From positions 638,501 through 702,500 of the forward strand of contig NZ_AP018712.1 in NCBI RefSeq assembly GCF_014701195.1: DNA of 64,000 nucleotides, written 5' to 3'. Source of the stretch: Tepiditoga spiralis. Its GTDB lineage: Bacteria > Thermotogota > Thermotogae > Petrotogales > Petrotogaceae. Each line of letters opens with the position of its first letter. Positions within the stretch are counted from its first letter, which is position 1. The translations under genes were made by a program, and so were the position numbers. Shown here piece by piece: positions 53,202 to 62,638 of this stretch. Under the pieces are notes generated by a model. The model saw only the letters and a list, made by a program, of their open reading frames with translations, was not told where the DNA came from and ran no database searches.

Positions 53202-53759
53202 TCATTTTTTAGATAGTTTAGCCAATCCAATTTTTATTATTTCTTCAACAGGCATATTTGAAACATCATTATTTTTTAAAAATCTCATTATTTTGAATCT
53301 TTCATATCCAAGAGCTTCTAAGGCTTCTATTGCATCTGACAAATCATTTTTTATTTCAATTCCTTCAAACTTTCCTTTCAACTCTGAAGCTATTCTTTCT
53401 GCTGTTTTTTTACCAATACCTGGTAATTTTGATAATCCGCTTATATCTCCACTTCCTATCATTGCACTTATTGCTTCTGCATCAGTTGATCTTACAATCC
53501 TTGCTGCAGTTTTAGGACCTATTTTAGATACCTTTTTTAAACTTTCAAAAACATTCCTTTCATCTATATCTTTAAAAACATAAAGAGCCATATTCCATTC
53601 ACTCATTTCAAAAGAAGCTTCAAAATTGTATTCTTGTTCAGTTTCAAGATCTTTTAAAATCCTAAAAGAAGGAAAGGCCTCTAATGTAAAAGGCCCTACT
53701 TCTATACTTATATTTTCTTCTCCTATACTTACAATTTTTCCTCTAATCTTTTTTAACAT
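53202..53759 (-). CDS. ruvA: Holliday junction DNA helicase subunit RuvA
   Basis: RuvA binds Holliday junctions and loads RuvB. The 185-residue product has an N-terminal OB domain (about 1-62), tandem helix-hairpin-helix motifs (KVSKIGPKTAARIV and LPGIGKKTAERIASEL, about 75-130) and the small C-terminal RuvB-binding domain (about 140-185). It overlaps folC by 7 bases. ruvB and ruvC are not in the window. Confidence 0.96.
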   Translation of the reverse strand: MLKKIRGKIVSIGEENISIEVGPFTLEAFPSFRILKDLETEQEYNFEASFEMSEWNMALYVFKDIDERNVFESLKKVSKIGPKTAARIVRSTDAEAISAMIGSGDISGLSKLPGIGKKTAERIASELKGKFEGIEIKNDLSDAIEALEALGYERFKIMRFLKNNDVSNMPVEEIIKIGLAKLSKK

Positions 53760-55057
53760 ACTATATGTCCTCTTATTTCACCAATAAGATATAAAGATCC
53801 TGTAACAAAATAATAATCAGCATCTTTTTTTAATAACTTTTCATAAGCCTCAATTGGATCTTTTACAAATCTAACATTTGAATTATATTTTTTTATAGAT
53901 TCATAAACCAATTCTGGATTTTCACTTCTTGTACTCGTAACTGTAGTAACTATTATTTCACTAAAAAGAGGACCTATTCTTTTTACCATTTCTTCAAAAT
54001 CTTTATCATCTAAAATTCCAATAAGTGCAACTTTTTTTGCAAATGGCATATACATATTTATTGTTTTTTCAAACATCTCAATTCCTGCCATATTGTGTGC
54101 ACCTTCAAGTATTATTTTTTTATTATTTTTTTCTATTAATTCAAAGCGACCTTCCCATATAAAATTTTTTACTGCTTTCCTTAATTTTTCTTCATTAATA
54201 TTTATTTTATTTTTTTCTGCAAAAGCATATGTAGCAGCAAGTGCCACCGATATATTATGAGGTTGATAAGCTCCATTACATCTAAATATTAATTCATTTA
54301 AACTCTTATCTTCATATTTAAAATCCATGGAATTCCAATTTAAACTATATCTCGTATTTTTAAAGTTAAAATGTTTTCCCAAAACTTTTACAGCTTTAGC
54401 TCCAACAATCTCAGCCTTTCTTATTATTACATCACGAGGACTTTCAGAAATGTCTCCAATTACCAACATAGAATTATTCTTTATTATCCCAGCTTTTTCA
54501 TGAGCTATTTCTTCAAGACTTTCTCCCAATATTTTGGTATGATCTTTTGCTATAGTTGTTATAACTGCAACATCAGATTCAACTACATTTGTTGAATCTA
54601 ACCTTCCACCAAGGCCTACTTCTACTATTGCTATATCCACTTTTTCATTTTTAAAGTATTGAAATGCCATTGCTGTAATTATTTCAAAAAACGAAGGAGA
54701 CATTTCATTATTTCCAGATTCTATTCTTTCAATGTATGGTTCTATTTCTTTATATAATTGAACAAAATCTTCATTACTTATATTTTTTCCATTTATTCTT
54801 ATTCTTTCATTTATATCAACTAAATGAGGAGAAATAAAGGTGCCCACCTTATATCCTTGCTCTTTTAAAATGGTAGAAAGTGCTTTTGTAACACTTCCTT
54901 TTCCATTCGTTCCAGCAACATGTATTACCTTATAGGAATTTTGTGGATTATCTAAAATCTCACAAAATTTTTTTATTCTCTCAAGACCTAGTTTTATTTT
55001 AGTACTCCCTGCTTTTTTACCATATAAAAATTCAACTAATTCTTTAAACTCTTTCAT
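53753..55057 (-). CDS. folC: Folylpolyglutamate synthase / dihydrofolate synthase
   Basis: FolC adds glutamate to folates. The 434-residue Mur-ligase-like protein has the P-loop HVAGTNGKGSVTKAL (about 44-58), the EVGLGGRLDSTN segment, and the C-terminal domain with LIGILDDKDFEEM. valS-folC adjacency is common in Gram-positive bacteria and Thermotogota; here folC overlaps valS by 4 bases and ruvA by 7 bases. Confidence 0.95.
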   Translation of the reverse strand: MKEFKELVEFLYGKKAGSTKIKLGLERIKKFCEILDNPQNSYKVIHVAGTNGKGSVTKALSTILKEQGYKVGTFISPHLVDINERIRINGKNISNEDFVQLYKEIEPYIERIESGNNEMSPSFFEIITAMAFQYFKNEKVDIAIVEVGLGGRLDSTNVVESDVAVITTIAKDHTKILGESLEEIAHEKAGIIKNNSMLVIGDISESPRDVIIRKAEIVGAKAVKVLGKHFNFKNTRYSLNWNSMDFKYEDKSLNELIFRCNGAYQPHNISVALAATYAFAEKNKININEEKLRKAVKNFIWEGRFELIEKNNKKIILEGAHNMAGIEMFEKTINMYMPFAKKVALIGILDDKDFEEMVKRIGPLFSEIIVTTVTSTRSENPELVYESIKKYNSNVRFVKDPIEAYEKLLKKDADYYFVTGSLYLIGEIRGHIVC

Positions 55058-57663
55058 TTTAATTCTCCATAAAGTTTTTCAACCTTTTCTAACTGTACTT
55101 TTGCATCATTTAATTTTTCTTTTGTTTCTTCAACAACATCTGCTGATGCTTTTTCAACAAAATTTTTATTTGAAAGTTTCTTTTCGAATTTTTGAACCTC
55201 TTTATTTAATTTACCTATTTTCTTTTCAAGTCTTGCACTTTCAGCTTCAATATCTATTAAATCACCAACAACAACATAAACTTCCATATCATCATCTACA
55301 TAAGCAGTTGCTGTTCCATTTGGTTTATCTGAAACTTTTTCTATATTTGAAACAAACCCAAGTTTTTTTATCATTGAATCCGATTTTTTCATAAAATTAT
55401 CATTTGTAGCTTTGAACTTAACTTCAACTTTTTTTATTATTGCTATATTCATTTCAGTTTTTACATTTCTTATTCCTCTTACAACTTGCATTATTTTTTC
55501 AAAATTACTTTCTTCTATCTCATAAGACTTTTCAAATATAGGCCATGATGAAGTTATTATCATTTCACTACTGTGTTCTATAGGTAAACTCTGCCACAAC
55601 TCTTCTGTTATGTATGGCATAAATGGATGCAACAACTTCAAAGCATTATCTAAAACTTTAACAAGGACATTTTGTGCAACTCTCTTAGAATTATCATCTT
55701 TTAATCTATCTTTTACTGATTCTATGTACCAGTCACAAAATTCATTCCAGAAAAATTCATACATAGTTTTAGCCCCTATGTTGAAATTATACTCTTCAAT
55801 AGCTTTTGACACTTCTTTTACAGCCTTTGAAAGTTTTGTAAAAATCCATTTATCTTCAATTGCAAGCATTTCATCTTTTAATTCAATTTCTTCAAAATCA
55901 TTCATATTCAAAAGAACAAATCTTGTTGCATTCCATATTTTATTTGCAAACTTTGAGTAAGGTTCAAATGCTTTAATATCTAACTTAATATCTTTTCCTT
56001 GTGCTGCAAGTATAGAAAGAGTAAATCTCATAGGATCTGTTCCATACTTTTCAATAACTTCAAGTGGATCTAATCCATTTCCCAATGACTTTGACATTTT
56101 TCTTCCTTGTTTATCTCTAACAAGTGGAGTTATGTACACATCAGAAAAAGGTTTATCATTCATAAACTTTTCTCCCATGATTATCATTCTTGCAACCCAG
56201 AAAAATATTATGTCAAAACCAGTAACAAGTGTACTCGTTGGATAAAATTTTTCTAAATCTTTTGTATTTTCTGGCCAACCCAATGTTGAAAATGGCCAAA
56301 GTGCTGAACTAAACCATGTATCTAAAACATCTTCATCTTGTTTTAAATTGGTACTTCCACATTTTTCACATTTATGAACTTCATTTTCAGAAACATTAAT
56401 ATGTCCACAGTCTTCACAGTACCAAACTGGTATTCTATGACCCCACCATAATTGTCTTGAAATACACCAATCTCTTATTTCACTCATCCAATTCAAATAA
56501 ACTTTCTTCCATCTTGGTGGATGAAACTTTATTTCTTCTTTTTCAACAGCTTCAATAGCTTTTTTTGCTAAAGGTTCCATTTTTACAAACCATTGATCCA
56601 TTAAAAATGGTTCAACAGTAGTATGGCACCTATAACAATGCCCAACAGCATGTTTGTGATCTTCAATTTTTTCAAGTAAATTCAATTCTTCTAAGTCTTT
56701 AACTATTTCTTTTCTTGCTTCATATCTATCCATACCAGCATATTTACCACAATCTTCTGTCATCTTTGCACTTTCATCCATTACTTGTATTCTTTCAAGA
56801 TTATGTCTTAATCCAACTTGATAATCATTAGGATCGTGAGCTGGAGTTATCTTTACCATACCAGTACCAAACTTAGGATCAACATATGGATCAGAAATTA
56901 TAGGTATTTTTTTATTTACAAGAGGTAAAATTAAATTTTTACCAACTATATCTTTATATCTTTCATCAGATGGATGAACAGCAACGGCAACATCTCCAAG
57001 CATTGTTTCTGGTCTTGTGGTTGCTATTATTACATATTCATCAGAATTTTCAAAATAATATTTTATATGATAAAACTTACCATTTTCATCTTCATGTTCA
57101 ACTTCATCATCAGCAAGAACAGTTCCACAACTTGGACACCAATTTACTATATACTTCCCCTTATAAATTAATCCTTCATTGTATAACTCTACAAAAACCT
57201 TTCTAACTGCTTTGTTTAATCCTTCATCCAATGTAAACCTTTCTCTTGACCAATCAACTGAAGCTCCCATAGCTTTAATTTGACCTCTTATATGGTCTTT
57301 ATATTCATTTGCCCAATCCCAAACTCTGTCAACAAATTCTTCTCTTCCATACTCTTCTCTTCTTTTACCTTCTGATTCCCTTAAAAATTTTTCAACAACA
57401 TGCTGTGTTGCAATTCCTGCATGATCTTCACCAGGAAGCCACAAAGTAGAAAGACCTTTCATTCTATTATATCTTGTTAAAACATCTTGAAGAGTCATAT
57501 TTAAAGCATGTCCAACATGTAATTTTCCAGTTATATTTGGTGGAGGAATAACTATACTAAATGTATCATTTCCTTCTTTTGGTTTAAACGTTTCTTTTTC
57601 ATTCCATGTCGAATACCACTTTTTCTCTAATTCGTGTGGTGTATATCTATTTCCTATATCCAT
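55054..57663 (-). CDS. valS: Valyl-tRNA synthetase
   Basis: The 869-residue class I enzyme has PPNITGKLHVGHALN (HIGH motif at 49-52), the CP1 editing domain with TTRPETMLGDVAV, two zinc-binding cysteine pairs (CPSCG near 170 and CEDCG/CEKCG near 425-440), KMSKSLGN (about 530), an anticodon-binding domain and a C-terminal coiled coil (about 800-869). AAGGGGG precedes the ATG. No T-box leader was seen; the upstream neighbour is only 16 bases away. Confidence 0.97.
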   Translation of the reverse strand: MDIGNRYTPHELEKKWYSTWNEKETFKPKEGNDTFSIVIPPPNITGKLHVGHALNMTLQDVLTRYNRMKGLSTLWLPGEDHAGIATQHVVEKFLRESEGKRREEYGREEFVDRVWDWANEYKDHIRGQIKAMGASVDWSRERFTLDEGLNKAVRKVFVELYNEGLIYKGKYIVNWCPSCGTVLADDEVEHEDENGKFYHIKYYFENSDEYVIIATTRPETMLGDVAVAVHPSDERYKDIVGKNLILPLVNKKIPIISDPYVDPKFGTGMVKITPAHDPNDYQVGLRHNLERIQVMDESAKMTEDCGKYAGMDRYEARKEIVKDLEELNLLEKIEDHKHAVGHCYRCHTTVEPFLMDQWFVKMEPLAKKAIEAVEKEEIKFHPPRWKKVYLNWMSEIRDWCISRQLWWGHRIPVWYCEDCGHINVSENEVHKCEKCGSTNLKQDEDVLDTWFSSALWPFSTLGWPENTKDLEKFYPTSTLVTGFDIIFFWVARMIIMGEKFMNDKPFSDVYITPLVRDKQGRKMSKSLGNGLDPLEVIEKYGTDPMRFTLSILAAQGKDIKLDIKAFEPYSKFANKIWNATRFVLLNMNDFEEIELKDEMLAIEDKWIFTKLSKAVKEVSKAIEEYNFNIGAKTMYEFFWNEFCDWYIESVKDRLKDDNSKRVAQNVLVKVLDNALKLLHPFMPYITEELWQSLPIEHSSEMIITSSWPIFEKSYEIEESNFEKIMQVVRGIRNVKTEMNIAIIKKVEVKFKATNDNFMKKSDSMIKKLGFVSNIEKVSDKPNGTATAYVDDDMEVYVVVGDLIDIEAESARLEKKIGKLNKEVQKFEKKLSNKNFVEKASADVVEETKEKLNDAKVQLEKVEKLYGELK

Positions 57664-57679
57664 GATTTTTCCCCCTTAT

Positions 57680-58144
57680 TTATTTGTTTTTTATACTGTT
57701 ATTATACTTTAAAATCCTCTTTCTGTCAAAAAAATCATTGAAGAAAGAAAAGATATATGTTGCCATAGATAATCCTATTACTATTCCAAACGCAGCAACA
57801 AATGTTGCATAAGCAAAATTAATAGCTTGATTATAATCTTTTTCAATAAATTTTTGAATTGAAAAAAAAGCTGGTGCTCCAGGCACAAGAGGTATTACAG
57901 CTGGAATCATAAATATTTTAGAATTAACTAAAAAAAGATTTGAGAATAAAATTGAAACAAAACCAGCAATAAATGCTGATAAAACAAAAGCAACCTCAAT
58001 ACTAAAATAAGCATTTGATACTTCATAAACACTCCAGCCTATCATTCCAGATAATGCTGATAAAGGTACATACTTTGCTGGCGTTTTAAACAATATTGAA
58101 AATGCACCAGTTGCAAAATATGAAAATATTATTCTAATAATCAT
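57680..58144 (-). CDS. Threonine/serine exporter, C-terminal half (ThrE_2 domain)
   Basis: The 154-residue product has four to five membrane helices and the LSGMIGWSVYEV and PLVPGAPAFFSIQ phrases of the ThrE_2 (DUF3815) domain. In Corynebacterium this half is fused to the DUF1212 half; here the two are separate neighbouring genes. ATG 58144 is preferred over an extension to 58198 that would overlap the partner heavily; the ATG lies 5 bases beyond the partner's stop at 58149. Confidence 0.88.
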   Translation of the reverse strand: MIIRIIFSYFATGAFSILFKTPAKYVPLSALSGMIGWSVYEVSNAYFSIEVAFVLSAFIAGFVSILFSNLFLVNSKIFMIPAVIPLVPGAPAFFSIQKFIEKDYNQAINFAYATFVAAFGIVIGLSMATYIFSFFNDFFDRKRILKYNNSIKNK

Positions 58145-58148
58145 ACAA

Positions 58149-58889
58149 TCATCTCCAAATAATAGATGAACTAATAGCTCCCATAACAAGTGCCCCAAGT
58201 ATAAACATTGATTCTAAAAGTTTAGAACCACCAGAAACTAAATTTCTTTCTCCTATTTCCAATATACCATTAGTTAAAAGAAGGCCAGGAACAAAAACCA
58301 TTAATGCTCCAGCAAGTGATGGAAATAAATTAATATTAAAAAAAATACTTTGAATTGATATAAATGTATGTAATAAAAAACCAGCCATAAAATCTTTAAA
58401 AATTCTATTTTTTATTTTAAAAATAATTATAAAAGAACTCACTCCAGAAATACCAGATACAATCGAATCAATAAAATTTCCTTTAAATAAAATACAAAAT
58501 GAAAAAGATACAATAAAAACTGATATAATTAATAATGGAATTGAAGTTTTAGTATGTTCATTTATATTTTTTATTTTAATAATATCCTTTTTTACCTTAT
58601 ATAATGGTCTTTTTTCATTTATTATTCTCCTAATCAACTGTTCCCATAATTCTAATTTTGAAAAATTTATATCAATATCATTAACTCTTTCTATTCTTGA
58701 TATTGTTTCTCCTTTTGGAGCTATGAGAGTAATATGAATAACCGTTCCCATTGCAGCAACTTGAACATCTAAACCATAAGTTTTAGCTATTTTAAATAAA
58801 CTATCTTCAATTTCTGTAGAACTTTCACCATAATAATAAAGAGACTTGGCTATTTCCATAAAAATATCTGAAATTCTTTGTATATGCAC
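58149..58889 (-). CDS. Threonine/serine exporter, N-terminal half (ThrE/DUF1212 domain)
   Basis: The 246-residue product has a soluble N-terminal part (DIFMEIAKSLYYYGESSTEIEDSL, VAAMGTVIHITLIAP) followed by five hydrophobic helices; the GESS-x2-E segment is typical for the family. It probably exports small amino acids as a complex with the gene downstream. The start is GTG 58889 behind GGAGG. Its upstream region faces the sensor kinase gene on the other strand, with only 36 bases between start codons. Confidence 0.88.
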   Translation of the reverse strand: MHIQRISDIFMEIAKSLYYYGESSTEIEDSLFKIAKTYGLDVQVAAMGTVIHITLIAPKGETISRIERVNDIDINFSKLELWEQLIRRIINEKRPLYKVKKDIIKIKNINEHTKTSIPLLIISVFIVSFSFCILFKGNFIDSIVSGISGVSSFIIIFKIKNRIFKDFMAGFLLHTFISIQSIFFNINLFPSLAGALMVFVPGLLLTNGILEIGERNLVSGGSKLLESMFILGALVMGAISSSIIWR

Positions 58890-58925
58890 AATAAAACCTC
58901 CATTTCGAGTAAAGGAGCAACTAAG

Positions 58926-60800
58926 ATGAAAAAAACATTTTCTAATAAAATTATAAAAATTATAAATATCAACTTTATTATATATTCTATTTCATTAATT
59001 TTATCAGCTTATCTTGTTTCATATTACATAATAAATGTTTACATTATGAATAACTTAGACACAATTTTCAATACTAAAAAATATTTTATGAAAAATATAC
59101 AAGAAACAATAAATTCAGAATTTTTAATGTATAAAAAATATGGAATAAAAAATTTTAAATTAATAGATTCCATTTATGGTAATGGAAAATTTGAATTTCA
59201 TAATAAAACAATTAATTTTATTCCACATAAAGGAATTATAAAAGATAAAGATGACCAATATATTTATTTTTCATATAATTACAATACTAAATATTTAATA
59301 GGTATAAACTTAAATAAAATAGTTAAATACTTGAATATAAAAAATAAAGCTAATGATTTTATTGTAATTTTAAAAACATCCGAAGGATTTGTTTTACCTC
59401 AAAATATTATTTTTAACTCTTTAATAAATAAAAATTTAAATGAAGATACTATAGTTTTAAAAACTAAAACAGAAAGATACAATGTTAAATTAGGAAAAGA
59501 ATATGGAATAGATTTTTTTGTATTAATAAACTCAAAAATAATAGATACATATACAACATATATAGCAATAGCAGCTTTTACATTTCTCTTAATAATTATT
59601 ATAATTAACAAAACCAACAGTATATTTGTTCAAAGATCTATAGAAAAACCAATAAACACATTAATAACGGGTATAAAGAATATAAAAACTAAAAAAAGTT
59701 CTGAAATTATTTATGAAGAAGATGATGAATTTAAAATTTTAAGTAATGAATTTAATGCTTTATACAAACAACTAAGAGTAACTATCTTAGATTTAAAACA
59801 ATCAGAAGAAAATGCAAAAAAAGCTTCTGAATTTAAAAGCAATGTTTTAAAAACACTATCTCATGAAATAAAAACTCCACTTCATTCAATATTAGGTTTT
59901 ACAGAATATTTAAAACTAAAATTAAATGATGAAAAAGATATAGAAATTTTAAATACAGTAAGAAAGAGTTCTTCTGATTTATTAAAAAAATTCGAAAAAC
60001 TCTTTGAACGATCTAAAATAGAAACAGAACCAGAAAATATAAAACTTAATTTAGAAAATTTTAATTTAAAAACGACCATATTAAAGATAGCTTCAATATA
60101 CGAATCTGAATGTTCTAAAAAAAACATAAAGTTCAATTTATCATTTAAATTAGAAAATTTAAATACACAATTTTTGGACAAAATAAAAATAGAAAAAGTT
60201 TTAATTGAACTATTAGATAACGCTTTAAAATTTACTGAAAAAGGAGAAATAAACTTTACTATAGAAAATGATGAAAAAAACTTATACTTTTCAATAGAAG
60301 ATACAGGAAAAGGAATAAAAGCAGATGAAATAGATATAATATTTGAAGATTTTTTTCAATCAGAACACTTTCTTACAAGAACTACCGAAGGAATGGGCAT
60401 GGGACTTAGTATTTCTAATTTTTATATAAAAGTTATGGATGGAAAAATAAAATTCAAATCAAAAAAAATAGGAACAATAGTAAATCTTGAAATTCCAACA
60501 GAATTAACTTTAAAAAAGATAAAAAATTTATCTATTGAAAAAGACTTTAAAAATCTTTCCATTTCAAAGAAAAAACTTGAAAATATACAATTAAATTTAG
60601 AAAAAGATATAAGAGAAATAATAAATACTACAAATTTAAAATTATTTAAAGAAAAACTAAATACCTTATATACTTATACAAAATCAAACAACTTAAACAC
60701 ATTGAGCAATATTTTATTTGATTTGAAAAATAAAAGTATGGGTTTTTCAAAAGAATATTTAGAAGAATTACACAACTTATTTTTGTACAAGATTTTTTAA
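58926..60800 (+). CDS. Membrane sensor histidine kinase with an extra C-terminal helical domain
   Basis: The 624-residue product has one N-terminal membrane helix (about 14-38), an extracytoplasmic sensor (about 40-208), a second membrane helix (about 210-228), a HAMP-like linker (about 232-290), HisKA with His313 (TLSHEIKTPLHS), and HATPase with Asn432 (DNALKFT), DTGKG (459-463) and GMGMGLS (489-495). After the kinase core there are about 95 more residues, all helical, that resemble the tail of hybrid kinases but contain neither a receiver aspartate nor an HPt histidine motif. ATG 58926 behind AAAGGAG is the start. No response regulator is nearby. Confidence 0.88.
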   Translation: MKKTFSNKIIKIININFIIYSISLILSAYLVSYYIINVYIMNNLDTIFNTKKYFMKNIQETINSEFLMYKKYGIKNFKLIDSIYGNGKFEFHNKTINFIPHKGIIKDKDDQYIYFSYNYNTKYLIGINLNKIVKYLNIKNKANDFIVILKTSEGFVLPQNIIFNSLINKNLNEDTIVLKTKTERYNVKLGKEYGIDFFVLINSKIIDTYTTYIAIAAFTFLLIIIIINKTNSIFVQRSIEKPINTLITGIKNIKTKKSSEIIYEEDDEFKILSNEFNALYKQLRVTILDLKQSEENAKKASEFKSNVLKTLSHEIKTPLHSILGFTEYLKLKLNDEKDIEILNTVRKSSSDLLKKFEKLFERSKIETEPENIKLNLENFNLKTTILKIASIYESECSKKNIKFNLSFKLENLNTQFLDKIKIEKVLIELLDNALKFTEKGEINFTIENDEKNLYFSIEDTGKGIKADEIDIIFEDFFQSEHFLTRTTEGMGMGLSISNFYIKVMDGKIKFKSKKIGTIVNLEIPTELTLKKIKNLSIEKDFKNLSISKKKLENIQLNLEKDIREIINTTNLKLFKEKLNTLYTYTKSNNLNTLSNILFDLKNKSMGFSKEYLEELHNLFLYKIF

Positions 60801-60823
60801 TAAAAAATTTACAAACAAGTTAC

Positions 60824-60852
60824 TTGAATTTTTTTGAAAGTAGTGTTATAAT
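60824..60852 (+). promoter_or_regulatory. Promoter of tRNA-Asn
   Basis: TTGAAT (60824-60829), a 17-base spacer and TATAAT (60847-60852) lie 22 bases upstream of the tRNA. Confidence 0.8.
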
Positions 60853-60874
60853 CTTTACCGTAAGAACGAGATGT

Positions 60875-60949
60875 TCCGGCTTAGCTCAGCGGTAGAGCGG
60901 ATGGCTGTTAACCATTAGGTCGGGGGTTCGAATCCCTCAGCCGGAGCCA
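60875..60949 (+). tRNA. tRNA-Asn (GTT)
   Basis: The acceptor TCCGGCT pairs with AGCCGGA, the anticodon loop CTGTTAA gives GTT, the T loop is TTCGAAT, and the 3' GCCA is encoded (60946-60949). Confidence 0.95.
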
Positions 60950-60951
60950 TT

Positions 60952-60980
60952 AAAGGTATGCAATATGCATACCTTTTTTA
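60952..60980 (+). terminator. Terminator after tRNA-Asn
   Basis: AAAGGTATGCA pairs with TGCATACCTTT around a 3-base loop and a T-run follows. Confidence 0.88.
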
Positions 60981-61003
60981 TTTATTATAAATATTTTTTA
61001 ATA

Positions 61004-61037
61004 AAAACAAAGATGGTATTTATACCATCTTTGTTTT
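61004..61037 (-). terminator. Terminator after the carboxyltransferase gene
   Basis: AAAACAAAGATGGTA and TACCATCTTTGTTTT form a perfect stem around a 4-base loop; the stop of the minus-strand gene lies at its edge. Confidence 0.9.
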
Positions 61038-62415
61038 ATACTGGATAAATTGAACTTTCTTCATCTTCATATTCTTTAGCTATATTTAAATCTACACCTA
61101 AACTTTTTTCATATTTATCTTTTAAAAATTTCTTTCCTACTTCGCCAAACAAAACATAAGTGAGCAAATCTTCGTCTGTTTGAGCTAAAAGTCCCATTTC
61201 ACTTCTTGCCTTTTTAAGTACAGGTTCTAAATCATCGGCTGGTCTATGATCTATTGGTTTTTCATTTCCTAAAGCTTTTTTAAATATTTCTTCATCTACG
61301 GGAGCTGGTGATCTTCCATACATTCCTTTAAGATAATTCTTAACTTCGTTAGTTATCATTTTATATCTTTCCCCAGTTAAAACATTTAATGTTGCTTGAA
61401 CACCAACAATTTGACTCGTTGGAGTTACTAATGGCGGATAGCCAAGTTCTTTTCTAACAGCTGGAACTTCTTTTAAAACTTCATCGAGTCTATCTTCTGC
61501 TTTTTGAGCCTTTAATTGAGAAACTAAGTTTGAAAGCATTCCACCTGGTATTTGAGAATCAAGAATTTGTGCATTTATAGAGGTCATTTTCATATCATTT
61601 TCTTCATGATTTTTTCTAACCTTCCAAAAATACTCTGTAAGTTCAAGAATCTTTTCATTATTTAATCCTAATTTTAAAGCTTGATTAAATGGTTCAACAG
61701 CTGGTTGTGAAGTTCCATTTGCAAAAGGGCTCAATGCTAAATTTAATCCATCAATACCAGCTTCTGATGCAGCATAACAAGACAAAGAACCAAGTCCCGT
61801 TGTATTATGTGTATGTAATTCTATTGGAATATCAAATTTTTCTTTTAATTTTTTTACTAATTCAACGGCAACATGAGGCTCAAGAAGTCCTGCCATATCT
61901 TTTATTGCTATTGAATCAACTCCACATTTAACAAGTTTTTCTGCATATTTTAAATAAAAATCCACATTGTGAACTGGACTAACAGTATATGAAATAGCAC
62001 CTTGTGCATGCATCTTATACTTTTTTGTATACTCAATTGCTTTTTCTAAGTTTCTTATATCATTTAAAGCATCAAAAATTCTAACTATATCAACTCCATA
62101 ATCAGCCATTTTTTTTATAAAAAGTTCAAGAACTTCATCAGGGTAATGTCTATATCCTAATATATTTTGTCCTCTTAAAAGCATTTGTATTTTAGTGTTT
62201 TTTAACTTTTTTCTTATTGTTTTTAATCTTTCCCATGGGTCTTCATTTAAATATCTTATACAAGAATCATAAGTTGCTCCACCCCATACTTCCATTGAAT
62301 GATATCCAACTTGATCAAAAATTTCCAACTTATCTTCAAACTCTTTTGTCTTCATCCTTGTTGCTATAAGTGACTGTTGTCCATCCCTCAAAGTTGTATC
62401 AACAACATATGGCAT
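61036..62415 (-). CDS. Biotin-dependent carboxyltransferase subunit (oxaloacetate decarboxylase alpha / pyruvate carboxylase B type), no biotin domain
   Basis: The 459-residue product has the DTTLRDGQQSL start with the metal-binding aspartate, the IRIFDALND and ELHTHNTTGL segments (His-x-His metal ligands) and KDMAG with the carbamylated-lysine site region AIKDMAGLLEP. The PYC/OADA C-terminal domain follows. The chain ends in YEDEESSIYPV and lacks the biotinyl domain with the AMKM motif present in full OadA/PycB, so a separate biotin carrier must exist elsewhere. Oxaloacetate decarboxylation, pyruvate carboxylation or transcarboxylation cannot be told apart. ATG 62415 follows GGAGGTG; an upstream in-frame start at 62436 precedes it. 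Confidence 0.9.
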   Translation of the reverse strand: MPYVVDTTLRDGQQSLIATRMKTKEFEDKLEIFDQVGYHSMEVWGGATYDSCIRYLNEDPWERLKTIRKKLKNTKIQMLLRGQNILGYRHYPDEVLELFIKKMADYGVDIVRIFDALNDIRNLEKAIEYTKKYKMHAQGAISYTVSPVHNVDFYLKYAEKLVKCGVDSIAIKDMAGLLEPHVAVELVKKLKEKFDIPIELHTHNTTGLGSLSCYAASEAGIDGLNLALSPFANGTSQPAVEPFNQALKLGLNNEKILELTEYFWKVRKNHEENDMKMTSINAQILDSQIPGGMLSNLVSQLKAQKAEDRLDEVLKEVPAVRKELGYPPLVTPTSQIVGVQATLNVLTGERYKMITNEVKNYLKGMYGRSPAPVDEEIFKKALGNEKPIDHRPADDLEPVLKKARSEMGLLAQTDEDLLTYVLFGEVGKKFLKDKYEKSLGVDLNIAKEYEDEESSIYPV

Positions 62416-62445
62416 AACTACACCTCCTAATTTCATTTCAGTATA

Positions 62446-62473
62446 ATTATAACATCTATTAAATTATTAACAA
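62446..62473 (-). promoter_or_regulatory. Promoter of the carboxyltransferase gene
   Basis: On the minus strand TTGTTA (62468-62473), a 16-base spacer and TATAAT (62446-62451) end about 30 bases before ATG 62415. Confidence 0.65.
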
Positions 62474-62483
62474 TGTTGTTCTT

Positions 62484-62511
62484 TTTACTGTTATATTAAA
62501 TGTGATACAAT
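62484..62511 (+). promoter_or_regulatory. Promoter of the 28-residue membrane peptide gene
   Basis: TTTACT (62484-62489), a 16-base spacer and TACAAT (62506-62511), with TG plus one base in front of the -10, lie about 40 bases before ATG 62549. Confidence 0.5.
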
Positions 62512-62548
62512 TGTAATTGAATTACATATATAATTCGAGGTGAAATCA

Positions 62549-62635
62549 ATGAAATCATTTTTAAAAATATTTTTCTCTTTAATATTAGGATTAATTACTG
62601 GAGTAGTTTTATTTTTTGTTATTGCTTCTTTATAA
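62549..62635 (+). CDS. 28-residue single-helix membrane peptide
   Basis: A short open frame ATG-to-TAA encodes MKSFLKIFFSLILGLITGVV... ending VIASL: a basic N terminus and one membrane helix with a small-residue face (GLITG). A GAGGTG ribosome site lies 7 bases upstream, a plausible promoter precedes it and a strong terminator begins 4 bases after the stop, so it looks like a complete small transcription unit. I recognise no family. It may belong to the small hydrophobic stress or transporter-associated peptides, but this is a guess. It is divergent from the carboxyltransferase gene and convergent with the NhaC-type gene. Confidence 0.65.
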   Translation: MKSFLKIFFSLILGLITGVVLFFVIASL

Positions 62636-62638
62636 AAT

